NCBI GenBank assembly: GCA_964534125.1 | Contig: CAZHOJ010000001.1 | Span: forward strand, 434,001-498,000 | Direction of reading: 5' to 3' | DNA: 64,000 nt | From: 2-02-FULL-55-14 sp964534125 | GTDB lineage: Bacteria; Bacteroidota; Ignavibacteria; UBA10030 | In this document: positions 35,390-43,985 of the stretch, piece by piece | How the letters are laid out: each line of letters begins with the position of its first letter | How positions within the stretch are numbered: position 1 is the stretch's first letter | The notes under the pieces: model-generated | The model's input: the letters and a program-made list of their open reading frames with translations, nothing else | Databases searched by the model: none | What the model was told of the DNA's origin: nothing | Translations under genes and position numbers: made by a program

Positions 35390-36938
35390 GCCCCCGTCCC
35401 ACACTGACCGACCGCCTCCGAACTGATCTCGTTCGCACATCTCGGGCGAACTCCTCACCGATCCGGACACGCTTGAACGATACAGCAGAACGCAGGGGTG
35501 GTATTCGATACGGCCTCTCGCGGTCCTCGCTCCCCACTCTGTCCAGGACATACAGATCGCAGTCCGGACCTGCTCTTCACTCGGCATCTCCATCATCCCG
35601 CGCGGAGGCGGCACCGGGCTTGCCGGCCACGCCGTGGGCTTTGGCCTGATCATCGATACCTCCCGCCACCTCACGCACATCTCCCTGTCAGAGAACGACA
35701 CTGTGTCCGTCGGCGCCGGCGTCATCCTCGGAGACCTGCTCGATCATCTCAGGCCTTCCGGGCGCTGGTTCCCGATCGATCCAACCTCCGCATCCCGATG
35801 CACGATCGGCGGTATGATCGCGACGAACGCGTCGGGCTGGCACACACCCCTCTACGGCTCGACGAAGGACCACGTTCAACGCATCTCGCTCGTGCTCTCT
35901 GACGGAAGCCTCGCAGAGATCGGCCCGCCACAGTCTGACCGGGACAATGGAACAGCACAGCCCATTCAGGACCGGCTCGAAGTATCGCTCCGTCCCCACG
36001 AGACACTGATCAAGCAGTCCTTTCCCCGGGTCTCGAAGAACTCGTCCGGATACGACCTGCCCGGCGCGCTCGCCTCTACTCCACTCGACCTCCGCAAGCT
36101 CATCACAGGCTCGGAAGGAACACTCGGTGTCGTTGCAGGGGCTTCGTTGCGGACCATGGCCCTCCCAGGCTCCGTGGGGGGTGTCCTGCTGACAGGCGGA
36201 TCATATGATGTCGTCCTTGAAGCCCTCGCCAGAATCTCCGACATCCCATATGCAGCCGCCGAGCTCCTCGACAGGAGCTATACAGTGCATGCCGGGCTCC
36301 CGGACGCCTGGACCGACGGGAACACATCCATCCTCCTTTACGTTGACATTCATGCCGGCACTGACGGTGAACGCGATGCGCTCCTCGGGCAGATCGACAG
36401 GGCCGTGCGGGGCATACCGCACCTTCGCTCGATCCTGCTCACGACGCCCGAAGAGCGGACCACATTGTTCGATGGGCGGAAACGAGCGAGCGAGTACCTG
36501 AACCTCGAGTCCGGTACACGCAAGGCATCCTTCATCGACGATGGAGCTGTTCCCCCTGACCGGCTCGGAGAATATGTCGCGTTCCTGACGAGCCTTCTCT
36601 CAGAGAAAGGAATCCCGTTCATTCTGTACGGTCACGCCGGCAACGGAAACGTGCACTGTGCACCCCTCATGGATGTGCGCAACCTTGACCATTACCGGAT
36701 GATTGACGAGATTGCTTTTCGTGTCGCAGATAGGATCGCCTCTCTCGGAGGGACGCTTTCCGGAGAGCATGGTGACGGTTTCGTACGAACGCCGTTCGTC
36801 GAACGCATCTACGGCCCTGACGTCTTCAGACTGTTCCGGACGGTCAGGGAGACCTTCGACCCACAGGGGATCTTTCATCCGGGCCTCATCACAGGCCCTC
36901 AGAACGTCAGCATCGCACATGACCTTTCATTCGCATAG
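35386..36938 (+). CDS. FAD-linked oxidase (GlcD / D-lactate dehydrogenase family), apparent frameshift near the 5' end
   Basis: From 35427 onward one frame encodes an FAD-binding type 4 oxidase: GELLTDPDTLERYSRTQGW, PRGGGTGLAGHAVGFG (FAD loop), TIGGMIATNASGWHTPLYGS, YGHAGNGNVHCAPL and GEHGDGFVRTPF (metal and substrate site). That frame has a stop at 35424 and no start codon before GTG 35634, which would cut off the FAD loop. In the neighbouring frame a GTG at 35386 overlaps the pepA stop and reads VSPRPTLTDRLRTDLVRTSRA, a fitting N-terminus. A single missing base near 35435-35450 would join them. The domain should oxidise a 2-hydroxy acid; no Fe-S domain is attached. It may be a recent mutation or a sequencing error. 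Confidence 0.8.
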
Positions 36939-38247
36939 TCCGACCCTTTGCACGGCGCTGCTCTGCTGCCTGATGATATCCCCTGTGGACGCCCAGCGTC
37001 CGGAGCAATCACCCAACTCGATCCGCGTCCAGTATCAGGCCTTCGAGCGACCCGCCTCAGGCGACTCGTCGGTCGTTGACTTCCTGTTCCGCATCCCCGG
37101 TCATCAGTTCGTGTTCCTGCGGGACCACGCCAATGGCTCCTTCGTGGCACGCGGCGAGGTCTTCGTCGAATTCAGAGAGGCAGACGGTCAGCACATCATT
37201 CGTGACTTTTCGACGATCGAGATCAGGCGTCAACAGCAGGTGCGGGACCAGGATGACATCGAGGACTATCAGGGAATGATGCGCCTCTCCATTCCCCACG
37301 GAGAATACCGGGCCATTGTAGAGGTCAAGGATCTCGAGACCGGGAGGTCCTTCCTTGACCGGTCGCAACGGTATACATTCGGCCTGAGCAGCGATTCTGC
37401 TGGTATCCTCGGAAATCCACTCCTGGTCTACCGGGACACGGTTTCCGGAGCTTTCATCCCCTTCAACCGTGGCGGATCGGTTCGGTTCGGTTCCCGCGGC
37501 GGGATGATCGTCTCCGTACGGGGAGATGCGGACTCGCTTCCGGTTTCGTGGGAACTGTCGCAATCGTATGTCGAAGGGGATGTGAAGATCGAACCGGTCA
37601 GCGGTTCCCTCACGGTCGTCCGGGGTCACATCGCAGTATCCCCCCACCCTTCGCCGCGTCTTGCATATGCCCTCGATGACGGTGTGAACGGCACCTGGGC
37701 CTCTTTCTATGTCGGGCTCCCCATCGAGAAACTCGAGCCCGGAGCCTACACATTGCTGATGACCCTCCGCGATGCTTCCGGCTCCCGGATCCGGAAGATC
37801 GAGTTCCCGGTCGCGTGGGAAGACAAGCCAATGTCGCTCACACGATTCGACCTCTCTGTCGATGCCCTCCGCTACATCGCTTCAGAGGAAGACATTGACG
37901 ACATGATAGGATTCATGGCAGACGGAGGGCGGTCGCGGTTCAGGGAGTTCTGGTCCCGAAAGGACCCCGACACGACCACGGCGTACAACGAGGTCATGGC
38001 AGAATACTACCGGCGGGTGGACGAAACGATCCTTCGCTTCTCGACACGGGGCGAGCTCGACGGCTACCGGACGGACCGCGGCCGCATCTACATCCTGTTC
38101 GGAGCCCCTGTCTCGATGGACAGGATCTTCCGACCAGACACAGGCCCCAGGGAGGTGTGGGATTACCCCTCCATCCGCAAGCGGTTCATCTTCACCGATC
38201 CATCGAGGACTGGTGAGTACACGCTGAGCCAGACCGAGGAACTATGA
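36919..38247 (+). CDS. GWxTD domain-containing secreted protein
   Basis: The 442-residue protein starts with a signal peptide (MTFHSHSPTLCTALLCCLMI, cleavage near VDAQ). A region of beta-rich domains follows (about 30-290), then an alpha-helical C-terminal domain with RFREFWSRKDPDTTTAYNE and DGYRTDRGRIYILFGAP, the GWxTD-type domain (here GYRTD, residues 382-386). The family occurs in Ignavibacteria-like and related bacteria; its function is unknown. The frame extends further upstream inside the FAD oxidase, but the signal peptide start is preferred. It overlaps the oxidase by 20 nt and pdxA by 4 nt. Confidence 0.82.
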   Translation: MTFHSHSPTLCTALLCCLMISPVDAQRPEQSPNSIRVQYQAFERPASGDSSVVDFLFRIPGHQFVFLRDHANGSFVARGEVFVEFREADGQHIIRDFSTIEIRRQQQVRDQDDIEDYQGMMRLSIPHGEYRAIVEVKDLETGRSFLDRSQRYTFGLSSDSAGILGNPLLVYRDTVSGAFIPFNRGGSVRFGSRGGMIVSVRGDADSLPVSWELSQSYVEGDVKIEPVSGSLTVVRGHIAVSPHPSPRLAYALDDGVNGTWASFYVGLPIEKLEPGAYTLLMTLRDASGSRIRKIEFPVAWEDKPMSLTRFDLSVDALRYIASEEDIDDMIGFMADGGRSRFREFWSRKDPDTTTAYNEVMAEYYRRVDETILRFSTRGELDGYRTDRGRIYILFGAPVSMDRIFRPDTGPREVWDYPSIRKRFIFTDPSRTGEYTLSQTEEL

Positions 38248-39236
38248 AGCCCGTCATCGCACTCACCATTGGTGATTTCAACGGCATCGGCCCCGAGGTC
38301 GCACTGCTGACGGCTATGCACCCGCGGGTGCGCAAGGTCTGCCGGCCGGTGCTCGTCGGCCCCATGGACATCTTCGAGAACTCGGCGAAGCACCTGCGGA
38401 AGCGCGTGCAGCTCGACAAAGCGGTCTTTCCGGCACTCCCGGGAAAAGGGATCCCGGTGGTGGATGTCGGCGATGGACTCTGGATAGACGTTTCATTCGG
38501 CAAGCCCTCGAAGGCATCGGGGAAGACGGCTGGCCAGGCCATCGAAAAGGCGATCGAACTCTGCACCACGGGCAAGGCACACGCGATGACAACGGCCCCG
38601 GCCTCGAAACACGCCCTTCATCTCGCCGGATACACCTTTCCCGGTCAGACAGAGTTTGTGACGATGCTCAGCAGGTCGCAGCGTGTGCTGATGGTGATGG
38701 CCTCATCCCAGCTTCGGGTCGGACTCGTGACGATCCACGTCCCGGTAGACGAGATCACCGGACAGATCACGCAGGAGAAGATCCAGGAGAAGATATCCAT
38801 CCTGCAGGAATGTCTCGTCCGCGATTTCGGCGAGAAGAAGCCCCGCATCGGCGTCCTCGGCCTCAATCCGCATGCAGGCGAGAACGGCGACATCGGCACG
38901 GATGAGACAGAGGTCATCATCCCTGCGATCGAGGCTGCCCGGGAGGCAGGCACACTCGTCGAGGGCCCCTTCCCCGCTGATGCGTACTTCGGATCGGGGA
39001 TGTACAAGGCGTACACAGCCACGCTCGCGATGTATCACGACCAGGGGCTTATCGCATCGAAGCTGCTCTCATTTGGCAAGGGGGTCAATATGTCGGCCGG
39101 CCTGCCTATCGTCCGCACCTCCCCGGACCATGGTACGGCATACGACATCGCCGGAAAGAAGAAGGCCGATCCTTCATCCTTCATAGAAGCCGTTGTCCTT
39201 GCGGCTCAGATCGCCACAAAACGGGCCCGATCATGA
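38244..39236 (+). CDS. pdxA: 4-hydroxythreonine-4-phosphate dehydrogenase
   Basis: The 330-residue protein starts with IALTIGDFNGIGPEVAL and contains the PdxA motif set: HLAGYTFPGQTEFV, TIHVPVDEI, GLNPHAGENG and LAMYHDQGLIASK, with the metal-binding histidines. It oxidises 4-phosphohydroxythreonine in the DXP-dependent route to pyridoxal phosphate. The start overlaps the GWxTD gene stop (ATGA) and its stop overlaps the ftsE start (ATGA). No pdxJ is in the window. Confidence 0.95.
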   Translation: MKPVIALTIGDFNGIGPEVALLTAMHPRVRKVCRPVLVGPMDIFENSAKHLRKRVQLDKAVFPALPGKGIPVVDVGDGLWIDVSFGKPSKASGKTAGQAIEKAIELCTTGKAHAMTTAPASKHALHLAGYTFPGQTEFVTMLSRSQRVLMVMASSQLRVGLVTIHVPVDEITGQITQEKIQEKISILQECLVRDFGEKKPRIGVLGLNPHAGENGDIGTDETEVIIPAIEAAREAGTLVEGPFPADAYFGSGMYKAYTATLAMYHDQGLIASKLLSFGKGVNMSAGLPIVRTSPDHGTAYDIAGKKKADPSSFIEAVVLAAQIATKRARS

Positions 39237-39913
39237 TCGAACTGCAAAAGGTCAGTGTGTCGTTCGACGGGCAGAAGGTCCTCAGCGATGTGAACTTCGC
39301 CATGAAGCGGGGGGAATTCGTCTATCTCGTGGGACAGACGGGGGCCGGGAAAAGCTCGCTCATGCGATTGTTGTACTTCGACATCATCCCTTCGGCAGGA
39401 CGAGTGCGCGTAGCGGGATACGACAGCGCGACCGTCGCTCCACGGGAGGTCCCATACCTTCGCCGGCGGCTGGGTATCGTCTTCCAGGACTTCAAACTGC
39501 TGGACGACAGGTCCGTGTACGACAACGTCGCTTTCGCGCTGTATGTGACGCAGACGCGCCGGTCAGAGCTCAAGAAGAAGGTCCTCCATGCCCTTGCGGA
39601 TGTCGGCCTGAGCCACAAGCGGAACCAGATGCCGCATGAACTGTCGGGAGGAGAACAGCAACGCGTGGTCATAGCCCGTGCCCTCGTGAATGAACCCGCC
39701 ATCCTCATCGCCGACGAGCCGACCGGCAATCTCGATCCCGTTTCATCGGCGGAGATCATGGATGTGATGATGAAGATCAACATGAGGGGAACGGCCGTCC
39801 TCATGGCGACCCACAACTATGATCTTGTCAAGAAATACCCGGCACGGGTGGTACAACTGAAGGATGGGGGGCTGCATGCGGTGGACCTGAAGAAGGGAGT
39901 GCGGCGCGGGTAG
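39233..39913 (+). CDS. ftsE: Cell-division ATP-binding protein FtsE
   Basis: The 226-residue ABC ATPase has Walker A GQTGAGKSS (34-42), signature LSGGEQQRV (about 137-145), Walker B AILIADEPTG (about 158-167) and the FtsE-like HALADVGLSHKRNQMPHELS segment. FtsE with FtsX controls septal murein hydrolases. Here no ftsX follows; a convergent terminator and nfu come next, so the membrane partner must be elsewhere. A generic LolD/MacB-type ATPase is the alternative, but the length and sequence (VYDNVAFAL, LMATHNYDLVKK) favour FtsE. Confidence 0.88.
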   Translation: MIELQKVSVSFDGQKVLSDVNFAMKRGEFVYLVGQTGAGKSSLMRLLYFDIIPSAGRVRVAGYDSATVAPREVPYLRRRLGIVFQDFKLLDDRSVYDNVAFALYVTQTRRSELKKKVLHALADVGLSHKRNQMPHELSGGEQQRVVIARALVNEPAILIADEPTGNLDPVSSAEIMDVMMKINMRGTAVLMATHNYDLVKKYPARVVQLKDGGLHAVDLKKGVRRG

Positions 39914-39945
39914 TCACGGGAACGCAGGGAGTCATCACAATGAAG

Positions 39946-39975
39946 AGGCCGGGCATCAGCCCGGCCTTTCTGTTT
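39946..39975 (+). terminator. Intrinsic terminator between convergent ftsE and nfu
   Basis: A 9-bp perfect stem AGGCCGGGC / GCCCGGCCT with a 4-nt loop is followed by TTTCTGTTT on the plus strand. It ends the pdxA-ftsE transcript and may also stop the opposite transcript. Confidence 0.85.
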
Positions 39976-40211
39976 CAAAGGACCTGTTCGACCCTTCGGA
40001 CATCCCTGAACTCCAGCAGCAGGGCCCGTTCGATGCCTGCGCGAAGGGTCATCCTCGAGAGCGGGCATGACGTGCAGGCTCCGGTGAGCCGGACCTCGAC
40101 GATCCCGTCCTCGGTGACGCGCACACATTCCACATCACCGCCGTCCACCTGCAGGTACGGCCGCATGCGATCGAGGGTCCGCTCCACCTGTTCGAGGGAT
40201 GGCATCATCAC
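39975..40211 (-). CDS. NifU C-terminal-like Fe-S scaffold (Nfu domain)
   Basis: The 78-residue stand-alone Nfu domain has the cluster-binding CTSC motif (C46, C49) in LTGACTSCPLS and the upstream VDGGDVECV strand. It carries 4Fe-4S clusters to target proteins. It overlaps the mrp gene by 4 nt (ATGA), which links two Fe-S delivery factors in one operon. Confidence 0.92.
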   Translation of the reverse strand: MMMPSLEQVERTLDRMRPYLQVDGGDVECVRVTEDGIVEVRLTGACTSCPLSRMTLRAGIERALLLEFRDVRRVEQVL

Positions 40212-41317
40212 GCTGACGGGGTGTTCCCGAGCAGGATCTCGACCTTCGGAGCTTTGATCCCGTCGACATTCTGAATGCTCACCTGTGCTGCGAGGTTCCG
40301 CGCGATACTTCGGATGGTCTGTGCCTGAGGTGAGTCGGGCTCCGCGCGGACCAGGGGATTCCCGTTGTCGCCGCCGATGCGCATGCCGGTTGTGATCGGG
40401 ATCTCGCCCAGGAACGGCACGTCCAGCTCTTCCGCCGTCCGCTTTCCCCCACCGGTGTCGAATATGTTCTCACGCTGACCGCAATGCGTGCACAGGTAGT
40501 AGGACATGTTCTCCACGATGCCCAGGACCGGAACGTTCAGTTTGTTGAACATCACGAGGCCCTTCCTCGCATCGGCCAGCGCCACATCCTGCGGCGTTGT
40601 CACGATCACAGCACCCGTGAGCGGTATCGTCTGGGCTATCGTCAGCTGGATGTCGCCGGTGCCCGGCGGGAGGTCGAAGATGAGATAGTCGAGATCGCCC
40701 CACATCACGTCCCCCATGAACTGCTTCACTGCTCCGCTGGCCATCGGCCCGCGCCAGATCACCGCCTGCATCGGGTCCACGAGGAACCCGATCGACATCA
40801 CTTTCATGCCGTACTTTTCGATGGGATGCAGCTTGTTCTGCGACACCTTCGGCCGTGCATCGATGGCCAGCATCGTGGGCATCGACGGACCATAGATGTC
40901 CGCATCAACGATACCGACAGAGGCCCCGTCCATTGCGAGGGCCATGGCAAGATTGACAGCGACGGTCGATTTCCCGACACCCCCCTTGCCGCTCGCGACT
41001 GCGATGGTATTCTTCACGCCGGGGAGCACAGCATCCTTCTGCGTATTCACGTGCGCAACGACGCTCGATGAGAGCCTGACGTTGACCGACGCGACCCCCT
41101 CGATCGAACCGCGGATCGCACGCTCGCATTCGACCACGAACTGGTCCCTCACGGGACATGCCGGGGTCGTCAGCACGAGGTCAAACGAGACCGCTCCGCC
41201 GTCGATGACGATGTTCTGTACGAACCCGAGCGTGACAATGTCACGATGCAGGTCGGGATCCTGCACGACCTTCAGGGCTTCCAGGATATTCTCTTTGTTC
41301 AGTGCACGTTTTGCCAC
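40208..41317 (-). CDS. mrp: Mrp/ApbC-type Fe-S cluster carrier ATPase
   Basis: The 369-residue protein has an N-terminal MIP18/DUF59-like domain (about 8-85, VVQDPDLHRDIVTLGFV) and a P-loop ATPase domain with the deviant Walker A GKGGVGKST (110-118). The Fe-S binding CTHC is at residues 276-279. It holds and transfers Fe-S clusters in the cytoplasm, with the Nfu protein as a likely partner. It is one of the clearest two-gene Fe-S units in the window. It is 77 nt downstream of purC. Confidence 0.94.
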   Translation of the reverse strand: MAKRALNKENILEALKVVQDPDLHRDIVTLGFVQNIVIDGGAVSFDLVLTTPACPVRDQFVVECERAIRGSIEGVASVNVRLSSSVVAHVNTQKDAVLPGVKNTIAVASGKGGVGKSTVAVNLAMALAMDGASVGIVDADIYGPSMPTMLAIDARPKVSQNKLHPIEKYGMKVMSIGFLVDPMQAVIWRGPMASGAVKQFMGDVMWGDLDYLIFDLPPGTGDIQLTIAQTIPLTGAVIVTTPQDVALADARKGLVMFNKLNVPVLGIVENMSYYLCTHCGQRENIFDTGGGKRTAEELDVPFLGEIPITTGMRIGGDNGNPLVRAEPDSPQAQTIRSIARNLAAQVSIQNVDGIKAPKVEILLGNTPSA

Positions 41318-41394
41318 TCAGAACCTCTCTCGAAGATGATACTCCATGAGCTATAGAACGCCCCCGGTGGAGTCTGCGTTCCCCTCCGTCCGGG

Positions 41395-42318
41395 TCACAC
41401 CAGGCTCCTCCCTGTCAACCGTTCGTACGCCTCGAGATACAGGGCCGAGGTCTTCAGAATGACCTCCTCCGGCAACGCAGGCGGTGGAGGCTGGCGATTG
41501 AAAGAGATGGAGATGAGATAATCTCGGACGAACTGTTTGTCGAAACTGTCCTGGCTTCTGCCCGGCTCGTACCGGTCGGCAGGCCAGAACCGGGAAGAAT
41601 CCGGTGTGAGGAGCTCGTCGATGAGGATGATCTCACCCGTCTCGTTCGTGCCGAACTCCATCTTGGTATCTGCGATGATGATCCCCTTCGACCGTGCCTC
41701 TTCAGCTGCTCTCGTATAGATCCGGGTGGCAAGCGACCGCACACGCTCCGCCTGGTCCCTCCCGATCATTCCTGCGATCGTCTCAAAATCGACGTTCTCA
41801 TCGTGTCGTCCCCCCTGTTCCTTCGTTGCCGGAGTGAAGATCGGCTCCGGAAGCTTGTCCGACTCGCGGAGACCGGCGGGAAGCCGGACACCACAGACGG
41901 CTCCCGTCTTTTGATAGTCGACCCAACCCGAACCAGAAAGATATCCACGGACGACGCATTCGACAGGCAGCGGCTTCGACTTCTTCACGAGCATCGATCG
42001 ACCGGCAAGGCTCGCCGCATGGGGCTTGCACGATCCGGGATACACTGAAGGGTCCGAGGAGATGAAGTGGTTCTCGACGATATCCGCCATCCGGCCGAAC
42101 CAGTACTCGGATATCTTCGTAAGCACCGTTCCCTTGAACGGGATCCCCTCGTTCATAATGACATCGAACGCGGACAGGCGGTCGGTTGCGACGATGAGAA
42201 GATGGTCGCCGGCGTCATACATATCCCTGACCTTCCCGCTGTGGAGATATGTCATCCCGGCGAAGGAGGTTCTTGTGATGACCGGTTCGCTGCGGAGACG
42301 ATCAGTGTCTGCTGCCAT
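41395..42318 (-). CDS. purC: Phosphoribosylaminoimidazole-succinocarboxamide synthase
   Basis: The 307-residue protein is the longer, monomeric-type SAICAR synthetase. It has the YLHSGKVRDMYDAGDHLLIV start, the ATP-loop region KKSKPLPVECVVRGYLSGSG, and the catalytic stretch IIIADTKMEFGTNETGEI followed by DELLTPDSSRFWPAD. It joins CAIR and aspartate in purine synthesis. It is 8 nt after aat in a run that starts with pfkA. Confidence 0.96.
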   Translation of the reverse strand: MAADTDRLRSEPVITRTSFAGMTYLHSGKVRDMYDAGDHLLIVATDRLSAFDVIMNEGIPFKGTVLTKISEYWFGRMADIVENHFISSDPSVYPGSCKPHAASLAGRSMLVKKSKPLPVECVVRGYLSGSGWVDYQKTGAVCGVRLPAGLRESDKLPEPIFTPATKEQGGRHDENVDFETIAGMIGRDQAERVRSLATRIYTRAAEEARSKGIIIADTKMEFGTNETGEIILIDELLTPDSSRFWPADRYEPGRSQDSFDKQFVRDYLISISFNRQPPPPALPEEVILKTSALYLEAYERLTGRSLV

Positions 42319-42326
42319 AGTTCACC

Positions 42327-42929
42327 TCAGGGATGGATGGTGCATGTCAGGTGCACCGCTTGTTTCAGCCGCTTCATGTATTCGCGCCGGGGGATGCTGG
42401 TACCGCCGAACTGGCGCAAGTGGGGCGTGACGAACTGCGCATCGAGGAGCGTGAAGCCCCGCAGCTTCATCCGTTCAGCCAGCGCGATCAATGTGACCTT
42501 CGATGCGTCGGTCTTCCGGGAGAACATCGATTCTCCGAAGAACCCCCCACCGACGCTCACCCCGTACAAGCCTCCCGCCAGCATATCCCCCGACCAGGCT
42601 TCTACGCTGTGCGCGAATCCCCTTGCATGGAGCTCGGTGTATGCGTCCAGAATCTCCCCGGATATCCACGTTTCCTCCCTGTCGGCACATGCCTCCATGA
42701 CCTCGCGAAAAGCGGTATTCCAACGGACCTCGAAAATGCCGGAACGGATCGTCCGCCGGAGGGACCGCGATGGCGTGCATGCCTGAAGGTCGATGATCCC
42801 GCGGGGATCTGGAGCATACCAGGAAATGGCCCCATCTGCGGGGTCCGCCATGGGGAACATCCCGATGGTGTACGCGGCAAGCACATCCTCCCAACGGAGC
42901 TTCTGACCAGCCCGCCTCGTGCCTTCCAT
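42327..42929 (-). CDS. aat: Leucyl/phenylalanyl-tRNA-protein transferase
   Basis: The 200-residue protein shows the Aat signatures YTIGMFPMADP near residues 20-30, ISWYAPDPRGII near 35-46, GGLYGVSVGGGFFGESMF near 118-135, and LLDAQFVTPHLRQFGG near 156-171. It adds Leu or Phe to proteins bearing N-terminal Arg/Lys, marking them for ClpS-ClpAP degradation (N-end rule). It begins 3 nt after the quinone oxidoreductase gene. Confidence 0.95.
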   Translation of the reverse strand: MEGTRRAGQKLRWEDVLAAYTIGMFPMADPADGAISWYAPDPRGIIDLQACTPSRSLRRTIRSGIFEVRWNTAFREVMEACADREETWISGEILDAYTELHARGFAHSVEAWSGDMLAGGLYGVSVGGGFFGESMFSRKTDASKVTLIALAERMKLRGFTLLDAQFVTPHLRQFGGTSIPRREYMKRLKQAVHLTCTIHP

Positions 42930-42932
42930 CGT

Positions 42933-43955
42933 TCACCTCACTTTCAGCAGTACCTTCCCGATGCTCTTCCTGCTCTGAAGGAATGTGTGCGCCTCGGCGG
43001 CCTGCTCGAACGGAAAGACCTTTCCGATGACCGGAACGATCTGCTTCTTTTCATACATCCTCATGAGGTTCCGTCCGACCTCACGAAAATACACGGTCTT
43101 GTCAGCAAGAAAATACAGATTGAATCCCATGAGGGAGATGTTGCGCGTTGGCAGTGACGAGGGGACCAGGAACGGGAAGGCCAGGAACTCACGAGCAAGC
43201 CGCACGTAGTCGAGTCGTTTTCGTCCCGCTGCCGCTGCGAACCCGTACAGCACATAGCGACCCATCGGCGCGAGGAGCCTCCACGACTTACGCAGGACCT
43301 TTCCACCGACCGAGTCCATGACGACATCGACCAGATTCCCGCCGAGCAATTCCCGCACATGCTCCTCGAAATCCTCCTTCATATAATCGATGACGTGGTC
43401 CGCGCCTTGCTGCTTCGCAACCTCGAGCTTCTCGTGAGACGATGCGGTACCGATCATGCGAAGGTTCCAGGCATTGCCGAGCTGAAGCGCAGCAGTGCCG
43501 ACCCCTCCGGCAGCCGCATGGATCAGAACAGTCTCTCCCCTCCGCGCATGCGCAAGTGTCCTCAAGCCATGCCACGCGCTGAGGTACGTGACAAGAAAGG
43601 CCGCCGCAGTTTCGAACGACATGGCTCTAGGGATGGGGAACACGTGGTGCGCGGGGACACAGGCCTCCTCTGCATATGCACCTTGCCGGGAGAATCCGAC
43701 CACACGCGCGCCGATCCTCAGATCGCGGACTCCAGGCCCACGATCGATGACAGTACCGGAGAATTCGATGCCGGGGATGAAGGGAGGATCCGGAATGCTC
43801 GGATAGACTCCCAGGCGTCCGAAGACATCTGCGAAGTTCAGACCGGCATAATGGACCCTGACCCGAACCATCCCCTCGCGGAGCTCCGGAGCGGGGACAT
43901 CCACAAGCTTCAGCTTGTCCGGCGGCCCGAATCCTTTGAGAAGGATCGCCCTCAC
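42933..43955 (-). CDS. NADPH:quinone reductase-like medium-chain dehydrogenase
   Basis: The 340-residue protein has the MDR layout: a GroES-like N-terminal domain (VRVHYAGLNFADVFGRLGVY near 31-50) and a Rossmann domain with the loop HAAAGGVGTAALQLG near residues 147-161. It lacks the zinc ligands of alcohol dehydrogenases and has the NFAD motif, as in the quinone-oxidoreductase (VAT-1/QOR) branch. It probably reduces quinones or enals with NADPH; the physiological substrate is unknown. It lies 30 nt after pfkA. Confidence 0.88.
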   Translation of the reverse strand: MRAILLKGFGPPDKLKLVDVPAPELREGMVRVRVHYAGLNFADVFGRLGVYPSIPDPPFIPGIEFSGTVIDRGPGVRDLRIGARVVGFSRQGAYAEEACVPAHHVFPIPRAMSFETAAAFLVTYLSAWHGLRTLAHARRGETVLIHAAAGGVGTAALQLGNAWNLRMIGTASSHEKLEVAKQQGADHVIDYMKEDFEEHVRELLGGNLVDVVMDSVGGKVLRKSWRLLAPMGRYVLYGFAAAAGRKRLDYVRLAREFLAFPFLVPSSLPTRNISLMGFNLYFLADKTVYFREVGRNLMRMYEKKQIVPVIGKVFPFEQAAEAHTFLQSRKSIGKVLLKVR

Positions 43956-43985
43956 AGGAGTCCCAATGATCGGCGGGAAGACGTC

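Noticed and set aside
34982..35725. Minus-strand frame of 247 codons opposite pepA and the FAD oxidase gene
   Set aside because: Shadow of the plus-strand genes; crosses the frameshift region but does not explain it.
41326..41390. Small hairpin GAACGC / GCGTTC between mrp and purC
   Set aside because: Only six base pairs, long loop and no T-run; not convincing as a terminator.
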